From NCBI RefSeq assembly GCF_031851795.1, contig NZ_CP134696.1:682001-746000 (forward strand): DNA of 64,000 nt. The letters are read 5' to 3'. The DNA is from Pontibacter sp. G13 (GTDB lineage Bacteria > Bacteroidota > Bacteroidia > J057). The position numbers and the translations under genes were made by a program. Under the pieces are notes generated by a model that worked only from the letters and a program-made list of their open reading frames with translations, searched no databases and was not told the origin of the DNA. Of this stretch, positions 18,913-28,526 are shown one piece after another (the first letter of the stretch is position 1; each line of letters begins with the position of its first letter).

Positions 18913-19721
18913 GCTTTCTTGAAGGATCGGGCCAAGTGGCTGCTATCGGTGAAATTCAACTGGTAGGCGATTTCCTTGAGGGTGAGGTCGGTATGCTTCA
19001 CTTTGGTTTCCACGATCCGGAGCTTGGACTGTAGGATATAATCACGCAGACTCAATCCAGCCTGTTTGCTGAAATATTCCGAAAAGTAGGTTTTGGCGAT
19101 GCCAAACTTGGCTGCCAGCTCCGGAAGTCGCAGGCGCTCGTGGTCTGAGATGTTGGTGTTGATGTACCGAAGAATCTCCCCGAAGCGATTGTCGATTTCA
19201 TTGGCTTGCTGGACGTATTGCTTCTCGATACTTCGTGCCAATATGTTGAGAATGGCCGCTACAGCTCCCGTGATGATCGAATCCGAAAAATGATCCGCCG
19301 CCAAATATTCGCGGTGGATCGTTTTGATATTCTGAATAATGTATTGCCGCTCGCGCTCGGAAGCAATGATGTCTCCGGGCACCTTGTTGTAATTGGCGAG
19401 GATATACGATATCCGATCAAACCAAGCATGATAGTCAGTCAGTCCATCGTGTTTGAGGAAATAGTGGTCCGTGAATCGAATGAAATAAAATCTGGACGGA
19501 GCCTCAATTCGGAAGGAATGGCAATCCAGCGGCGGAAGCAGAAAGACATTTCCCTCCTGATACTCAAACTCATGCTGATTGATACACTGGTGGCCACGCC
19601 CTTGTTCCACATAGACGATTTCGAAGAAGTTGTGCTTGTGGGGGCGCTTTTGCCAATGTGCCAATTCCTCGATGTGGATCTCAAACATATTGGAGGCAGA
19701 CTCCGTGATCATGGTATTCAT
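18858..19721 (-). CDS. AraC-family transcriptional regulator
   Basis: 287 residues. N-terminal cupin-like sensor domain ('[22 protein letters not shown]', '[14 protein letters not shown]') and C-terminal double HTH of the AraC/XylS type ('[31 protein letters not shown]' and '[31 protein letters not shown]'). It is divergently placed, with a 321-bp gap, from the redox operon beginning at 20043, and most likely controls it; the inducer is unknown. Its 3' end overlaps the convergent EAD11 gene. Confidence 0.93.
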   Translation of the reverse strand: MNTMITESASNMFEIHIEELAHWQKRPHKHNFFEIVYVEQGRGHQCINQHEFEYQEGNVFLLPPLDCHSFRIEAPSRFYFIRFTDHYFLKHDGLTDYHAWFDRISYILANYNKVPGDIIASERERQYIIQNIKTIHREYLAADHFSDSIITGAVAAILNILARSIEKQYVQQANEIDNRFGEILRYINTNISDHERLRLPELAAKFGIAKTYFSEYFSKQAGLSLRDYILQSKLRIVETKVKHTDLTLKEIAYQLNFTDSSHLARSFKKAYGMTIKEFRSGGQICGG

Positions 19722-20042
19722 ATAGGCTTCCTTGAATCAATACATGCCTAAATAACTAAAATCCACCCAATAATTCCCTTATCAACTACCAACAGTAGCC
19801 GAATCTCCAATATACATACCACAATTACCTATTTACATACACCTTCCATGTAGTTGTTCATCCTGATATTTGTGAATAGTTGGGAGAAAAATGACTACAG
19901 AACTTAACCGATCCATCTCCGGGAAGTTTCGGATTCAACATTTTCCCCACTGAAAGGTCAGGCAAAAGGGGAATCAGGAATCGGAAGATGATCCCACACA
20001 TTCCTCACCTAACCCAAAAGTGATCACATAGCCAACAGATAC
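19722..20042. promoter_or_regulatory. Divergent promoter region (AraC gene / redox operon)
   Basis: 321 bp without a coding sequence between the AraC-type regulator and the MDR reductase gene. AT-rich between about 19750 and 19880. I cannot point to a clear operator repeat or -33/-7 pair, so only the location and the likely regulatory role are claimed. Confidence 0.45.
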
Positions 20043-21065
20043 ATGGACAAAATGAAAGCCATCGGATATGAGCAAGCGGGCCCCATTTCAGCCCCTAATG
20101 CGCTGATTGAGATTGAAACGCCTACCCCCGAACTCAACCCGCACGACCTACTCGTGGAAGTCATGGGCGTTTCTGTGAATCCAGCAGATGTAAAAATCAG
20201 GGCCAATCGATCACCTGAAAACGGCGCCAAGATCATCGGATTTGACGGTGCAGGAATCGTGAAAGCCGTGGGTAGCGAGGTGAGCCTCTTCCAAGTTGGG
20301 GATGAGGTGTACTATGCAGGCGATATTACCCGGCCCGGCACCAATGCTCAATACCACGCCGTAGATGAACGAATTGTGGGCCGAAAACCTCTCTCGATGG
20401 ATTTTCCGGAAGCGGCAGGTATGGCTTTGACCTCTATCACGGCTTGGGAACTGCTGTTCGAAAGTCTCGGCGTTCAGGAAGGTACAGGCCACGGAGAACA
20501 CCTCCTGATCATCGGTGGAGCTGGTGGGGTCGGTTCGATCTTGATTCAGCTGGCGAAGAAATTGACAGGCCTCACGGTAATTGCCACGGCTTCAAGGCCA
20601 GAGACTCAAGCATGGGTCCAGAAAATGGGAGCGGATCACACCATCAACCATCACGAATCCTTGGTGGATCAATTGCAAGCGTTAGAGATCCAGCCCAAGT
20701 ATGTAGCCTCATTGAATGCCACAGATCGTCATTTCCCCGCAATCTTAGAGTTGATCAAGCCACGCGGACATGTGGCAATGATTGATGATCCTAAAGAATT
20801 AAACATCACCCCAGCCAAACTCAAAGCACTGACATTCAGCTGGGAGCTCATGTTTACAAGGCCCATGTTCCAAACCCCTGACATGATCGCGCAGCATCGG
20901 TTACTTACCCGAGTAGCGGGATTGCTCGATGCCGGAATCCTACAGTCCACCGTTACCAGCAAATTCGACCAACTGACTCCTGAAAGCCTGATGGAAGCCC
21001 ATAAGATTCAGGAGACAGGCAAAGTCATCGGCAAGCAAGTTCTCGGAGGAATGCATCACAAATAA
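20043..21065 (+). CDS. Zinc-independent MDR quinone/enoyl reductase
   Basis: 340 residues of the medium-chain dehydrogenase/reductase superfamily. GroES-like N-terminal domain ('[22 protein letters not shown]', '[15 protein letters not shown]') and a Rossmann domain with '[19 protein letters not shown]'. The four structural-zinc Cys and the catalytic-zinc ligands are absent, so it belongs to the quinone-oxidoreductase/YhdH-like subgroup that uses NADPH to reduce quinones or activated alkenes. It is the first gene of a tight operon (next gene 11 bp downstream). Confidence 0.93.
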   Translation: MDKMKAIGYEQAGPISAPNALIEIETPTPELNPHDLLVEVMGVSVNPADVKIRANRSPENGAKIIGFDGAGIVKAVGSEVSLFQVGDEVYYAGDITRPGTNAQYHAVDERIVGRKPLSMDFPEAAGMALTSITAWELLFESLGVQEGTGHGEHLLIIGGAGGVGSILIQLAKKLTGLTVIATASRPETQAWVQKMGADHTINHHESLVDQLQALEIQPKYVASLNATDRHFPAILELIKPRGHVAMIDDPKELNITPAKLKALTFSWELMFTRPMFQTPDMIAQHRLLTRVAGLLDAGILQSTVTSKFDQLTPESLMEAHKIQETGKVIGKQVLGGMHHK

Positions 21066-21076
21066 CTACCCAAAAC

Positions 21077-21385
21077 ATGGCAAATCTCACGATTGTAGCT
21101 CATATCAGAGCCAGAAAGGATCAGATAGACTTTGTAAAATCAGAGCTTGAAAAGCTGATCCCCATTACACGCGCAGAACCAGGTTGCATCAACTACGACC
21201 TCCATCAGGACAATGAAGACCCAGCCCATTTTGTCTTCTACGAAAACTGGGAGAGTCGTGATCTGTGGCAAACCCACATGAACAATCAACACCTGAAGGA
21301 CTACATGGCCAATACTGAAGGAGCTGTGGAAGAATTCACCCTGTATGAAATGACCCATACTGAGCAGCAAAGAGCCACTCAGTAA
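21077..21385 (+). CDS. Antibiotic biosynthesis monooxygenase (ABM) family protein
   Basis: 102 residues, the classical single ABM dimeric alpha+beta barrel half. Typical pattern: 'TIVAHIRARKDQIDFVKSEL', 'RAEPGCINYDLHQDNEDPAHFVFYENWES' and 'FTLYEM'. Relatives include quinol monooxygenase YgiN and haem-degrading or putative small-molecule monooxygenases that need no cofactor. Its position between the MDR reductase and another ABM gene suggests work on the same quinone-like or aromatic substrate. Confidence 0.93.
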   Translation: MANLTIVAHIRARKDQIDFVKSELEKLIPITRAEPGCINYDLHQDNEDPAHFVFYENWESRDLWQTHMNNQHLKDYMANTEGAVEEFTLYEMTHTEQQRATQ

Positions 21386-21412
21386 TCCCATTATCCCCAA
21401 ACAATCAACCTC

Positions 21413-21790
21413 ATGAGCGATAACATCATTTGGACGGTAGCAGGCAGAATCAAAGATGGTCAACGCCCTGCATTCGACGCCCTCATGGAGGAGATGGTCG
21501 AAACCGTCCGCAAAGAGCCCGGCACCATCAACTATGAATGGACCATCGGACAGGACAACAGGACCCTACAAGTGTACGAGCGCTACAAAGATGCTCAAGC
21601 CGCAGAAACACATCTACCGACTTGGGGATCATTTTCCGGCAGATTCACGGAGGTGGTAGATATCACGGGATTCGTCGTGTACTGCGATCTTCCAGACAAT
21701 CTACGGGAAGCAGTCGCTGGACTGAATCCGGTCTACATGACTCCGATTGGCGGATTTGCCAAAAACGGTACAGGAGCCACAGGTAACTAA
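21413..21790 (+). CDS. Second ABM-family monooxygenase-like protein
   Basis: 125 residues, a single ABM domain ('IIWTVAGRIKDGQRPAFDALMEEMVETVRKEPGTINYEW', 'YKDAQAAETHL') with a C-terminal extension ('LNPVYMTPIGGFAKNG'). It is distinct from the preceding ABM protein rather than a fresh duplicate. Located 27 bp after it in the same operon, so the two could form a heteromer, but each ABM protein usually homodimerises. Confidence 0.88.
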   Translation: MSDNIIWTVAGRIKDGQRPAFDALMEEMVETVRKEPGTINYEWTIGQDNRTLQVYERYKDAQAAETHLPTWGSFSGRFTEVVDITGFVVYCDLPDNLREAVAGLNPVYMTPIGGFAKNGTGATGN

Positions 21791-21866
21791 TCCATTTTGG
21801 CGCGGCTAACGCTACAAGTTGGCCGTGCCTTTCTATACCCAACCAATCCCTGTAATCCCATCTACC

Positions 21867-22292
21867 ATGAGCAATCAAGCGAGCAGACATATTGACGAGA
21901 ACGAGCAGATAATCCGCGCCTTTTTCGAGCGATTTACAGCTGCAGATGTAGCGGGAGCCTTGTCGTATCTAGCGGACGATGTAGTCTGGAAAGCCATGGG
22001 TAATGAGGGCGGCCCTCCGATGTCCAACGAAATGGACAAACAAGCCATCGGTCAACTCATCGAATTGGTAGCCAAGACTTTCCCGCGGGGCATGAGACTT
22101 ACCCCCACAGGGTGGACCGCTCAGGAAGATCGGGTCGCTGTAGAAATGGAATCTTATGGGGAAAAGGCCAATGGCACGATTTACAACAATTTCTACCACT
22201 TCCTCTTCATCGTCTCTAGAGGCAAGATTTTTCGGATTCGGGAATACAATGATACCCTCTTAGTCAAGACCGTATTTCTCGATGACCATTAA
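21867..22292 (+). CDS. NTF2-like / SnoaL-like domain protein
   Basis: 141 residues from ATG 21867 (the frame opens at 21819, but a typical family N-terminus starts here). SnoaL-like cone fold: 'NEQIIRAFFERFTAADVAGALSYLADDVVWKAMG' is the diagnostic start, and 'HFLFIVSRGKIFRIREYNDT' the strand-turn-strand end. Members act as small-molecule isomerases, cyclases or ketosteroid-like proteins, or simply bind substrates. Fourth gene of the redox operon. Confidence 0.88.
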   Translation: MSNQASRHIDENEQIIRAFFERFTAADVAGALSYLADDVVWKAMGNEGGPPMSNEMDKQAIGQLIELVAKTFPRGMRLTPTGWTAQEDRVAVEMESYGEKANGTIYNNFYHFLFIVSRGKIFRIREYNDTLLVKTVFLDDH

Positions 22293-22301
22293 TATACATC
22301 C

Positions 22302-23270
22302 ATGGATGCTTCAATCGAACAAACCCAATTCCAGACCATCAACCGAGGTTATAATTCCATTTTCCAACCCAACAAGATGAGTGTGGGCCTCGTCGTGCCG
22401 ATCGAGAATTACGCCCAAGGACCAATTCCGAGTATGAATCGCCAGATCGAACGTATTCAGCTCGCCGAACAATTGGGGTTTTCCGCGGTGTGGCTGAGGG
22501 ATGTGCCCTTCAATGTGCCCTCATTTGGAGATGCGGGCCAGACCTTTGATCCGTGGGTGTATCTGGGGATGCTGGCGGGTTTGACCGAAGATATTGCCTT
22601 GGGGGTTGCGAGCATCATTTTGCCGCTTAGACACCCTGCTCATGTTGCCAAGGCTGCTGCGAGTGTAGATGTTCTTTCAGGCGGAAGGCTGATCCTGGGA
22701 GTGGCATCTGGCGATCGACCGGATGAATACCCCGCTATGAATCTTCCCTTTCAAAATCGGGGAGAGCGGTTTCGGGAGAGCTTTGAATACATTCGCCAAG
22801 TCGCAGAGGACGTTCCTTCATTTGAAAATGCCTACGGAAATCCTTATTCTGGCATGGACTTACTGCCCAAACCTGTCGGCGGAAAATTACCGATGCTGAT
22901 CACAGGAGGAAGCCAACAAGGGGTGGACTGGATTGCTGGGCATGGAGACGGCTGGATCATTTATCCCAGAAATCCGGGCGTACAACTCAAACTCTACCAC
23001 GATTGGAACGAGAAATTGGCTGAAATTGGAAGGCCGACCCAACCACTCATGCAGCCCTTGTATGTGGATTTGACTGAAGACTCGCATGCGGACCCAGTGC
23101 CTATCCATTTGGGATTTAGGTTAGGCGCTACACACCTCAAGAATTACCTCAAGTTGTTGCGCGAAGTGGGGATCAATCACATTGCCCTGAACCTGCGTTT
23201 CAACCAAGCACCTATTGAAGACACGATCAAAAGATTGGCAGACGAAATCCTGCCTGAATTCACCGAATAA
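22302..23270 (+). CDS. Luciferase-like (LLM class) flavin oxidoreductase
   Basis: 322 residues. TIM-barrel flavin-dependent monooxygenase superfamily, with 'AEQLGFSAVWLRDVP', 'DPWVYLGMLAGLTEDIALGVASIILPLRHPAHVAKAAASVDVLSGGRLILGVASGD' and 'GDGWIIYPRN'. Bacterial members oxidise small organic substrates with FMNH2 and O2, or use F420. FMN is more likely because no F420 biosynthesis gene is visible, but that is only inference. Nine bp after the SnoaL-like gene and ten bp before the SDR gene. Confidence 0.92.
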   Translation: MDASIEQTQFQTINRGYNSIFQPNKMSVGLVVPIENYAQGPIPSMNRQIERIQLAEQLGFSAVWLRDVPFNVPSFGDAGQTFDPWVYLGMLAGLTEDIALGVASIILPLRHPAHVAKAAASVDVLSGGRLILGVASGDRPDEYPAMNLPFQNRGERFRESFEYIRQVAEDVPSFENAYGNPYSGMDLLPKPVGGKLPMLITGGSQQGVDWIAGHGDGWIIYPRNPGVQLKLYHDWNEKLAEIGRPTQPLMQPLYVDLTEDSHADPVPIHLGFRLGATHLKNYLKLLREVGINHIALNLRFNQAPIEDTIKRLADEILPEFTE

Positions 23271-23280
23271 AGCTTGCACG

Positions 23281-24102
23281 ATGAAAAAAACGATCCTGAT
23301 CACAGGTTCTACAGATGGAATCGGTCTAGTAGCCGCCCAAATGCTGGCTTCGAAAGGACACCAAATTCTGCTACACGGCCGAAGTTCTGCCAAGCTAGAG
23401 AAAGTCAAACGATCCATCGGCCAGATCGCTGAAGCCCCTGAACCTGAAGGATATATTGCAGACCTATCTCAAATGGCAGATGTGGAGCATTTGGCCCAAG
23501 AAGTCAGCGCCAATCACAACCATTTGGATGTCCTCATCAACAATGCCGGTGTTTACCGATCGTCTCATGCCATCACATCGGACGGGTTGGACATCCGATT
23601 TGTGGTGAATACCATTGCTCCCTATTTGCTTACACAGCGTCTCTTGCCGATTCTGGACGGAAACAGCCGGGTAGTGAATTTGTCCTCCGCTGCCCAAGCT
23701 CCAGTCAATATCGCATCCCTCTTTGGACAAGCCCCGATTTCGGAAGGGGCAGCCTATGCGCAGAGTAAGTTGGCCCTGACGATGTGGACACGACATCTGG
23801 CGGAACAATTGGGAACGAGTGGGCCTATGGTAGTCTCCGTAAATCCCGGTTCCCTACTCGGCACCAACATGGTCAAGGAGGCTTATGGCATGCAAGGCAA
23901 GGATGTCCGGATTGGCGGCAATATCTTGGTGACGGCAGCTATCGGGCCCGAATTTGCACAGGCTTCTGGGCAGTATTTCGACAATGATATCGGCCAATTT
24001 TCCCCGCCACATCCGGACGGGCTGAATGATGCCAAATGCGCGGAAGTGACCGAGGCGATTGAATTGATCCTCAAAAAAATTGCGCCGGCGAGTCAGCGAT
24101 AG
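23281..24102 (+). CDS. Short-chain dehydrogenase/reductase
   Basis: 273 residues from the ATG at 23281. Classical SDR: cofactor motif 'TGSTDGIG', 'NNAG' at strand 4, catalytic Ser in 'VVNLSSAAQ' and Tyr-Lys in 'YAQSK'. The size and the C-terminal part fit the retinol-dehydrogenase-like/extended subgroup. It ends the AraC-linked operon, followed by a hairpin terminator. The substrate is probably an intermediate of the same pathway as the MDR and LLM enzymes. Confidence 0.92.
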   Translation: MKKTILITGSTDGIGLVAAQMLASKGHQILLHGRSSAKLEKVKRSIGQIAEAPEPEGYIADLSQMADVEHLAQEVSANHNHLDVLINNAGVYRSSHAITSDGLDIRFVVNTIAPYLLTQRLLPILDGNSRVVNLSSAAQAPVNIASLFGQAPISEGAAYAQSKLALTMWTRHLAEQLGTSGPMVVSVNPGSLLGTNMVKEAYGMQGKDVRIGGNILVTAAIGPEFAQASGQYFDNDIGQFSPPHPDGLNDAKCAEVTEAIELILKKIAPASQR

Positions 24103-24138
24103 GCTCATTCGTACAGCGGAATCATGAATGAGGTAAAA

Positions 24139-24178
24139 TGGGCAAATAGATTTTCCGAGAAGATTGACTATTTGCCCA
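24139..24178 (+). terminator. Hairpin terminator of the redox operon
   Basis: 11-bp stem TGGGCAAATAG / CTATTTGCCCA with an 18-nt loop, followed by CTTTT. It separates the operon from the T9SS cargo gene. Confidence 0.65.
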
Positions 24179-24203
24179 CTTTTCACCTACCAACTTCCAT
24201 CAA

Positions 24204-25556
24204 GTGAAACATTCTTGGACCCTGATTCTGCTGGCGCTTGCCTTGAGCGCACGACCATCTTTCGCTCAAATAGGGCCTGTGCAATGGATTGACTCAACCA
24301 CCCTGACAGCCGGGCTTACACAATTCGAAATGATTGACCTGGACCTCGATGGTCAGGAGGAAATCCTCGTCTCTATCAGCGGCGTGAATGGCAAAGTCGG
24401 TTTTTTCCCGCCTGTGGCAAATGGTCTCTTTGGCGAATTTCAGCCAATCGGCGATATCCCGATTGCTTCAGGCGTGGCCAGTGGCTATTTCAATCAAGAT
24501 GAATGGCCAGATTTAGTCGCTATCGGCGGCCTCACCCACAGCGCATGGATCTATCTCCAGGATTCCTCAGGCTTCCCATCGCCTATCCTTTTGGATGATC
24601 AAATCTCCATTTTGGTCAATGATGTCGTAGTGGCTGATTTTGACTCCACTCAGGGAGATGACCTCGTGATCATCGGCCAACATTCCATTGATTTTTATCG
24701 AAACGACGGTTCAGGGAACTTCACGAAGGAGCCCATCTTGACTACTTCGACTTCTCCTAAAGTGCTGGAATGTATCGATGTAGCCAAGGCGGACATGGAT
24801 GGAGATGGCGACATGGATCTCATTACCGGAGAGACCGCCGGATTGGTGGTATACCTCAACGATGGCTGGGGTCAGTTTTCACCCGATTACTTCTCGTTGA
24901 TTGAAGAAGTGGTGGAATGGGTTCAGCCTGTCGATCTTGACCAAGACTTGGACATAGATGTCATCATCAAAGGCAATTCTGGGGATATCAAATGGTTTTC
25001 CAATGACGGGACTGGCGCATTAACCTACGAAGCGACCTGGTCACATTTGCCCAATTTAACGTCGGTGGCAACTGCGGATTTTGACCTGGATGGCGACATG
25101 GATCTACTCGCTTCTCACCCCAATGCCATTTCTATGTTCCTCAATGACAGCCTACAATCCTTTCAAAGCGAAATCCCCTTGTACCAAAACCCTGCACTGA
25201 TTATGGGGCAGGTACAGGTCATAGATCTTCCTGCGACTAGCGGAATGGACATAGTTTGGTCTGGTGCCAATAGCTCCGTTGGCTACCACCTCAACCTGTT
25301 TTCCCCATCGACCTCTACCGAGCTTATCAGGAACTCCCTCTCCGCATTTCCGAATCCGACGGAAGGAATCATCCTGTGCGATCTATGCGCTGATATGGAA
25401 TCCATTGAGGTGTATGCTTCTGACGGACGGGTAGTTCATACCACATTGGGTGATTCAAAGATCGATCTTTCGCACCTGCAGGACGGGGTGTATTTGATCC
25501 GAGGCTTGTCCCATGAAGGCATTGCAACCTCCTTTTTCAAGGTAATCAAGCAGTAG
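24204..25556 (+). CDS. Secreted FG-GAP/VCBS repeat protein with T9SS type A sorting domain
   Basis: 450 residues (GTG start). Signal peptide ending 'ARPSFA', then repeated FG-GAP/VCBS motifs with calcium-type Asp clusters: 'DLDLDGQEEILV', 'KADMDGDGDMDLITG', 'VDLDQDLDIDVII', 'ADFDLDGDMDLLA'. These build a beta-propeller. The last ~80 residues are a type IX secretion C-terminal sorting domain ('AFPNPTEGIILCDL', 'DGRVVHTT', 'LSHLQDGVYLIRG'). Hence it is exported across the outer membrane by T9SS and anchored or released at the surface. Ligand or adhesion target unknown. Confidence 0.92.
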   Translation: MKHSWTLILLALALSARPSFAQIGPVQWIDSTTLTAGLTQFEMIDLDLDGQEEILVSISGVNGKVGFFPPVANGLFGEFQPIGDIPIASGVASGYFNQDEWPDLVAIGGLTHSAWIYLQDSSGFPSPILLDDQISILVNDVVVADFDSTQGDDLVIIGQHSIDFYRNDGSGNFTKEPILTTSTSPKVLECIDVAKADMDGDGDMDLITGETAGLVVYLNDGWGQFSPDYFSLIEEVVEWVQPVDLDQDLDIDVIIKGNSGDIKWFSNDGTGALTYEATWSHLPNLTSVATADFDLDGDMDLLASHPNAISMFLNDSLQSFQSEIPLYQNPALIMGQVQVIDLPATSGMDIVWSGANSSVGYHLNLFSPSTSTELIRNSLSAFPNPTEGIILCDLCADMESIEVYASDGRVVHTTLGDSKIDLSHLQDGVYLIRGLSHEGIATSFFKVIKQ

Positions 25557-25718
25557 CATCCGATTGATTATCGGATACTGAGAATTGGAGGGTATCCGGG
25601 AAGGGGTTTGCGCAACTAAATGATAGGGAAAAGTTGACTGGGGCTGAATCAAACAATTCATGCCGAAATAACTTATGCTTTTCGTACAACCACCCATACA
25701 ATCAATTCTCAAACATAC

Positions 25719-26519
25719 ATGTCAACTTCGCAAGCCCCAGGGAATAGCCCTAAACTTCAAAACGCCAAGAATCTCTATCTAGAGGGAATACGTGACGGTC
25801 GTGCCCGCGAGGCGGTGACCCAATACACCGGAGATCGCTACACGCAGCACAGCACCGGTGTTCGGGATGGTGTCGAAGGATTTGTGGAATTCTTTGAACC
25901 ATTCATCCAGCGCAATCCCGACCGTGATATCCAGATCATCCGTGGTTTTGTAGATGGTCAATATGTCTTCATTCACGCCTACCAGAGCCTCAATGGCGGG
26001 AAGGCCAAGTGGGTGACGACAGACTTTTTCGATACAGACGAAAACGACAAAATCATCGAGCATTGGGATGTCATCGCCGGATTTTTCACATCCCCATCAG
26101 GGAATACCTCAGTGGATGGAGTGACCGAAATTACGGATCTGGACAAGACGGAAGAGAATAAGGAAATCGTTCGAAATCTACTCCGTGACGCTTTGATGGA
26201 AGGTGGAAATCCTGCCAATATCCCAAACTACGTCGCTGAAGATATCATCGAGCACAACAAGGACATGCCAGATGGGATTCAAGCCCTGATCGACATGGCC
26301 AGCAAACCCAACCGTGCGCTGAATTATCGGAGAATCGTCCTCTGTGTTGGCCAGGGCAATTTCGTGGCGACCCTTTCCGAAGCCAATTTCAACGATGGGA
26401 CCACCGATCAAGATTACGCGCAGGTGGATGTGTTCCGCCTAGAAAACGGCAAGGTCGTTGAGCATTGGGACAATATGGAGCCCGTGCCCGAGGAAAACGT
26501 CAACGGCGGAAAGTTCTAG
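25719..26519 (+). CDS. Double NTF2-like (SnoaL) domain protein
   Basis: 266 residues made of two homologous SnoaL-like halves: residues ~10-130 ('YTQHSTGVRDGVEGFVEFFEPF', 'VTTDFFDTDENDKIIEHWDVI') and ~145-260 ('IEHNKDMPDGIQALIDM', 'VDVFRLENGKVVEHWDNMEPVPE'). The 'DxFR..-.G..vEHWD' motif is typical of predicted SnoaL-like aldol condensation-catalysing enzymes. No signal peptide. Single gene with its own terminator downstream. The duplicated arrangement occurs in other Bacteroidota. Confidence 0.88.
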   Translation: MSTSQAPGNSPKLQNAKNLYLEGIRDGRAREAVTQYTGDRYTQHSTGVRDGVEGFVEFFEPFIQRNPDRDIQIIRGFVDGQYVFIHAYQSLNGGKAKWVTTDFFDTDENDKIIEHWDVIAGFFTSPSGNTSVDGVTEITDLDKTEENKEIVRNLLRDALMEGGNPANIPNYVAEDIIEHNKDMPDGIQALIDMASKPNRALNYRRIVLCVGQGNFVATLSEANFNDGTTDQDYAQVDVFRLENGKVVEHWDNMEPVPEENVNGGKF

Positions 26520-26563
26520 GCTAAATCTCACGATCTCTGCATAGCATTCGGAGAAGTCCGCCC

Positions 26564-26596
26564 CAAAGCCGCAGTCAGGACATGGCTGTGGCTTTG
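26564..26596 (+). terminator. Hairpin terminator
   Basis: 11-bp stem CAAAGCCGCAG / CTGTGGCTTTG (one G-T wobble) followed directly by TTTTT. Ends the double SnoaL gene. Confidence 0.75.
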
Positions 26597-26615
26597 TTTT
26601 TGCCTAATTTTGAAC

Positions 26616-27170
26616 ATGAGTCACATTGATTCCTTTCGCCACGAGTTGGTAGGGCTGTTTGGGTATTTGCCCGTGTATCATCCACTTGAGGTTATCCAAG
26701 GCGATTTCCACTGCACCCCAAATCAAATCCTGATTGGAGGAGGAAGCGGTGAACATCCTGCCCTCGTCATAGAGCATCCCACCTGTGCTGTAGCCCGATT
26801 TTTGGAGCAGGAGGCCCAATCCCGTAAGGAGCTCAAAGCTTGGAAATCCATATACACTCCATATCTGAATCCAAGCACGGATGAGATCTTGACTTTCTAC
26901 GAATGGAGCGAGGATACCCATCAGAACTTTCGGGCCATCTGTACCTCCCCTTCCCTACCGAATGCCTTGACCACCCAAAATCTCAAAGAATGGTTGATCT
27001 TGGGAGTCGGAGAATTCATCTTCTTTGCCATGCCTGATCTTGCTCCTGCCATCATGGAATCGTTGGATGATCCGTATAAGGGGTTTTTCCACATGAGCTA
27101 CAACAACATCATGGTGGTTCCGCCCAACTTTCCCGTTTATTCGAATGGTGGAAATCGGTTTTTCAAATGA
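26616..27170 (+). CDS. Hypothetical protein
   Basis: 184 residues from ATG 26616. Not recognised. No signal peptide; composition is that of a cytoplasmic alpha+beta protein. Visible features: 'GGGSGEHPALVIEHPTCAV' and 'LKEWLILGVGEFIFFAMPDLAP', and an aromatic C-terminus 'NGGNRFFK'. No operon partner; flanked by terminator upstream and a 212-bp gap downstream. Confidence 0.6.
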   Translation: MSHIDSFRHELVGLFGYLPVYHPLEVIQGDFHCTPNQILIGGGSGEHPALVIEHPTCAVARFLEQEAQSRKELKAWKSIYTPYLNPSTDEILTFYEWSEDTHQNFRAICTSPSLPNALTTQNLKEWLILGVGEFIFFAMPDLAPAIMESLDDPYKGFFHMSYNNIMVVPPNFPVYSNGGNRFFK

Positions 27171-27382
27171 TATAGATTTCAAATCACCCCCTTTCCGTAG
27201 GTCCCATCCAAGGTTTGGCCTTGAGACATTCCCTCAGGATCTCAATATTCAATCATTCGCGTAATAGGACCTGTGTGGGCCCAGTCATTCAATTCATCCA
27301 ACAATGAATTGACAAGAGCCATCACGATCATTTTACTATCTTAGCCCTCCTTTTCCAGTATCCATCCCCATAAGTCTTTTCG

Positions 27383-28240
27383 ATGAATTCCCTGACTGCC
27401 AAAGAAATCGATCACCTTGTTTCGCAGTTTCAGAATCGGACCTTACCCAAAGCTGTATGGACCCATGAAGCGCATCTCGTGGTAGCCATTTGGCATCATT
27501 TCCAATATGAATTCGATGAGGCATTGGACGAAATCAAGGATCAGATCAAGGCCTATAACCTAGCTGTCGGCACGCCCAACACCGACACCTCGGGCTATCA
27601 TGAGACTTTGACCACCTTTTGGATGGTCGTGACCAAAAGGTTCCTGTTAACTGATCCGGATTTGGAATGGATAGAAGCCTGTCAGCAATTTTTGGGGAGT
27701 GAATTTGCCGACAATCGATTGCCTGAGACTTACTACACTTCAGAACGACTCTTCTCCGTTTCTGCCAGAAAATCTTGGCGAAATGGGGACCTACAACCCA
27801 TTTCCCTGAAGTCTGATGCCTATTCTCTGGGGAATCATTTCGATCTATCCGATGCGCAATTTCTACAGGAATTTACTGCCTGCACACTTCCTCCGAGCCA
27901 GTTCAGTCATGAGGCGCATTTGAGACTAGCGTGGCTGCGTATTCGTGAACTCGGACTTGATGATGCCATTACTAATGTCTGTGAAGGGATTATCCAGTAC
28001 GTCGAGCATTTGGGCGCAAAAGCCAAATATCACCATACCTTGACCGTAGCGGCAGTGCGGATCGTGCATCATTTCCAGCAGAAATCCGTGGGAGCAACCT
28101 TCGAAGATTTCATGTGGGAATATCCCCAACTCAAAACCAATTTCAGGCGACTGTTGCATACGCATTACAGTCCTGACTTGATCGGTCAGCCAGAAGCGCG
28201 AGAAGTGGTGATGGAGCCAGATTTACTGGCATTTGGATAG
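27383..28240 (+). CDS. Uncharacterised protein with internally duplicated His-rich domain
   Basis: 285 residues. I do not recognise a named family, but the protein is a clear internal duplication of about 145 residues. Each half contains an 'F-xx-LPxxxW/FxHEAHL' motif (near 28 and 176) and a 'YHxTLT' motif (near 72 and 216). The spacing matches in both halves. Conserved His-Glu-Ala-His is reminiscent of metal binding, which is inference. No signal peptide is seen, so it is likely cytoplasmic. No operon partner (gaps over 200 bp both sides). Confidence 0.75.
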   Translation: MNSLTAKEIDHLVSQFQNRTLPKAVWTHEAHLVVAIWHHFQYEFDEALDEIKDQIKAYNLAVGTPNTDTSGYHETLTTFWMVVTKRFLLTDPDLEWIEACQQFLGSEFADNRLPETYYTSERLFSVSARKSWRNGDLQPISLKSDAYSLGNHFDLSDAQFLQEFTACTLPPSQFSHEAHLRLAWLRIRELGLDDAITNVCEGIIQYVEHLGAKAKYHHTLTVAAVRIVHHFQQKSVGATFEDFMWEYPQLKTNFRRLLHTHYSPDLIGQPEAREVVMEPDLLAFG

Positions 28241-28526
28241 CGGACCATTCCGAAAGAATTCTTCTCCTCCTTCCTCCACGGTCCATTTTTTAAGGATCGA
28301 AAAGCAATCAAATTACCCATACCCAGCAGTTGGGCAAGTTTTTTTATCCAGTCGCTCGACTACTTTTTGAGCGAATCCGAAATCCGATTACTTTCAGGAA
28401 TCCGTGTTGCTGAATCCGGAATACGTGATGAAAAAGTTGTCCAAAAGCCCATTCCTTTGTATCAATAAAGGTTCCCAAACATTCATCGAAGAATATGGGT
28501 GAGATTGGGCCAATAACGAACGAATT

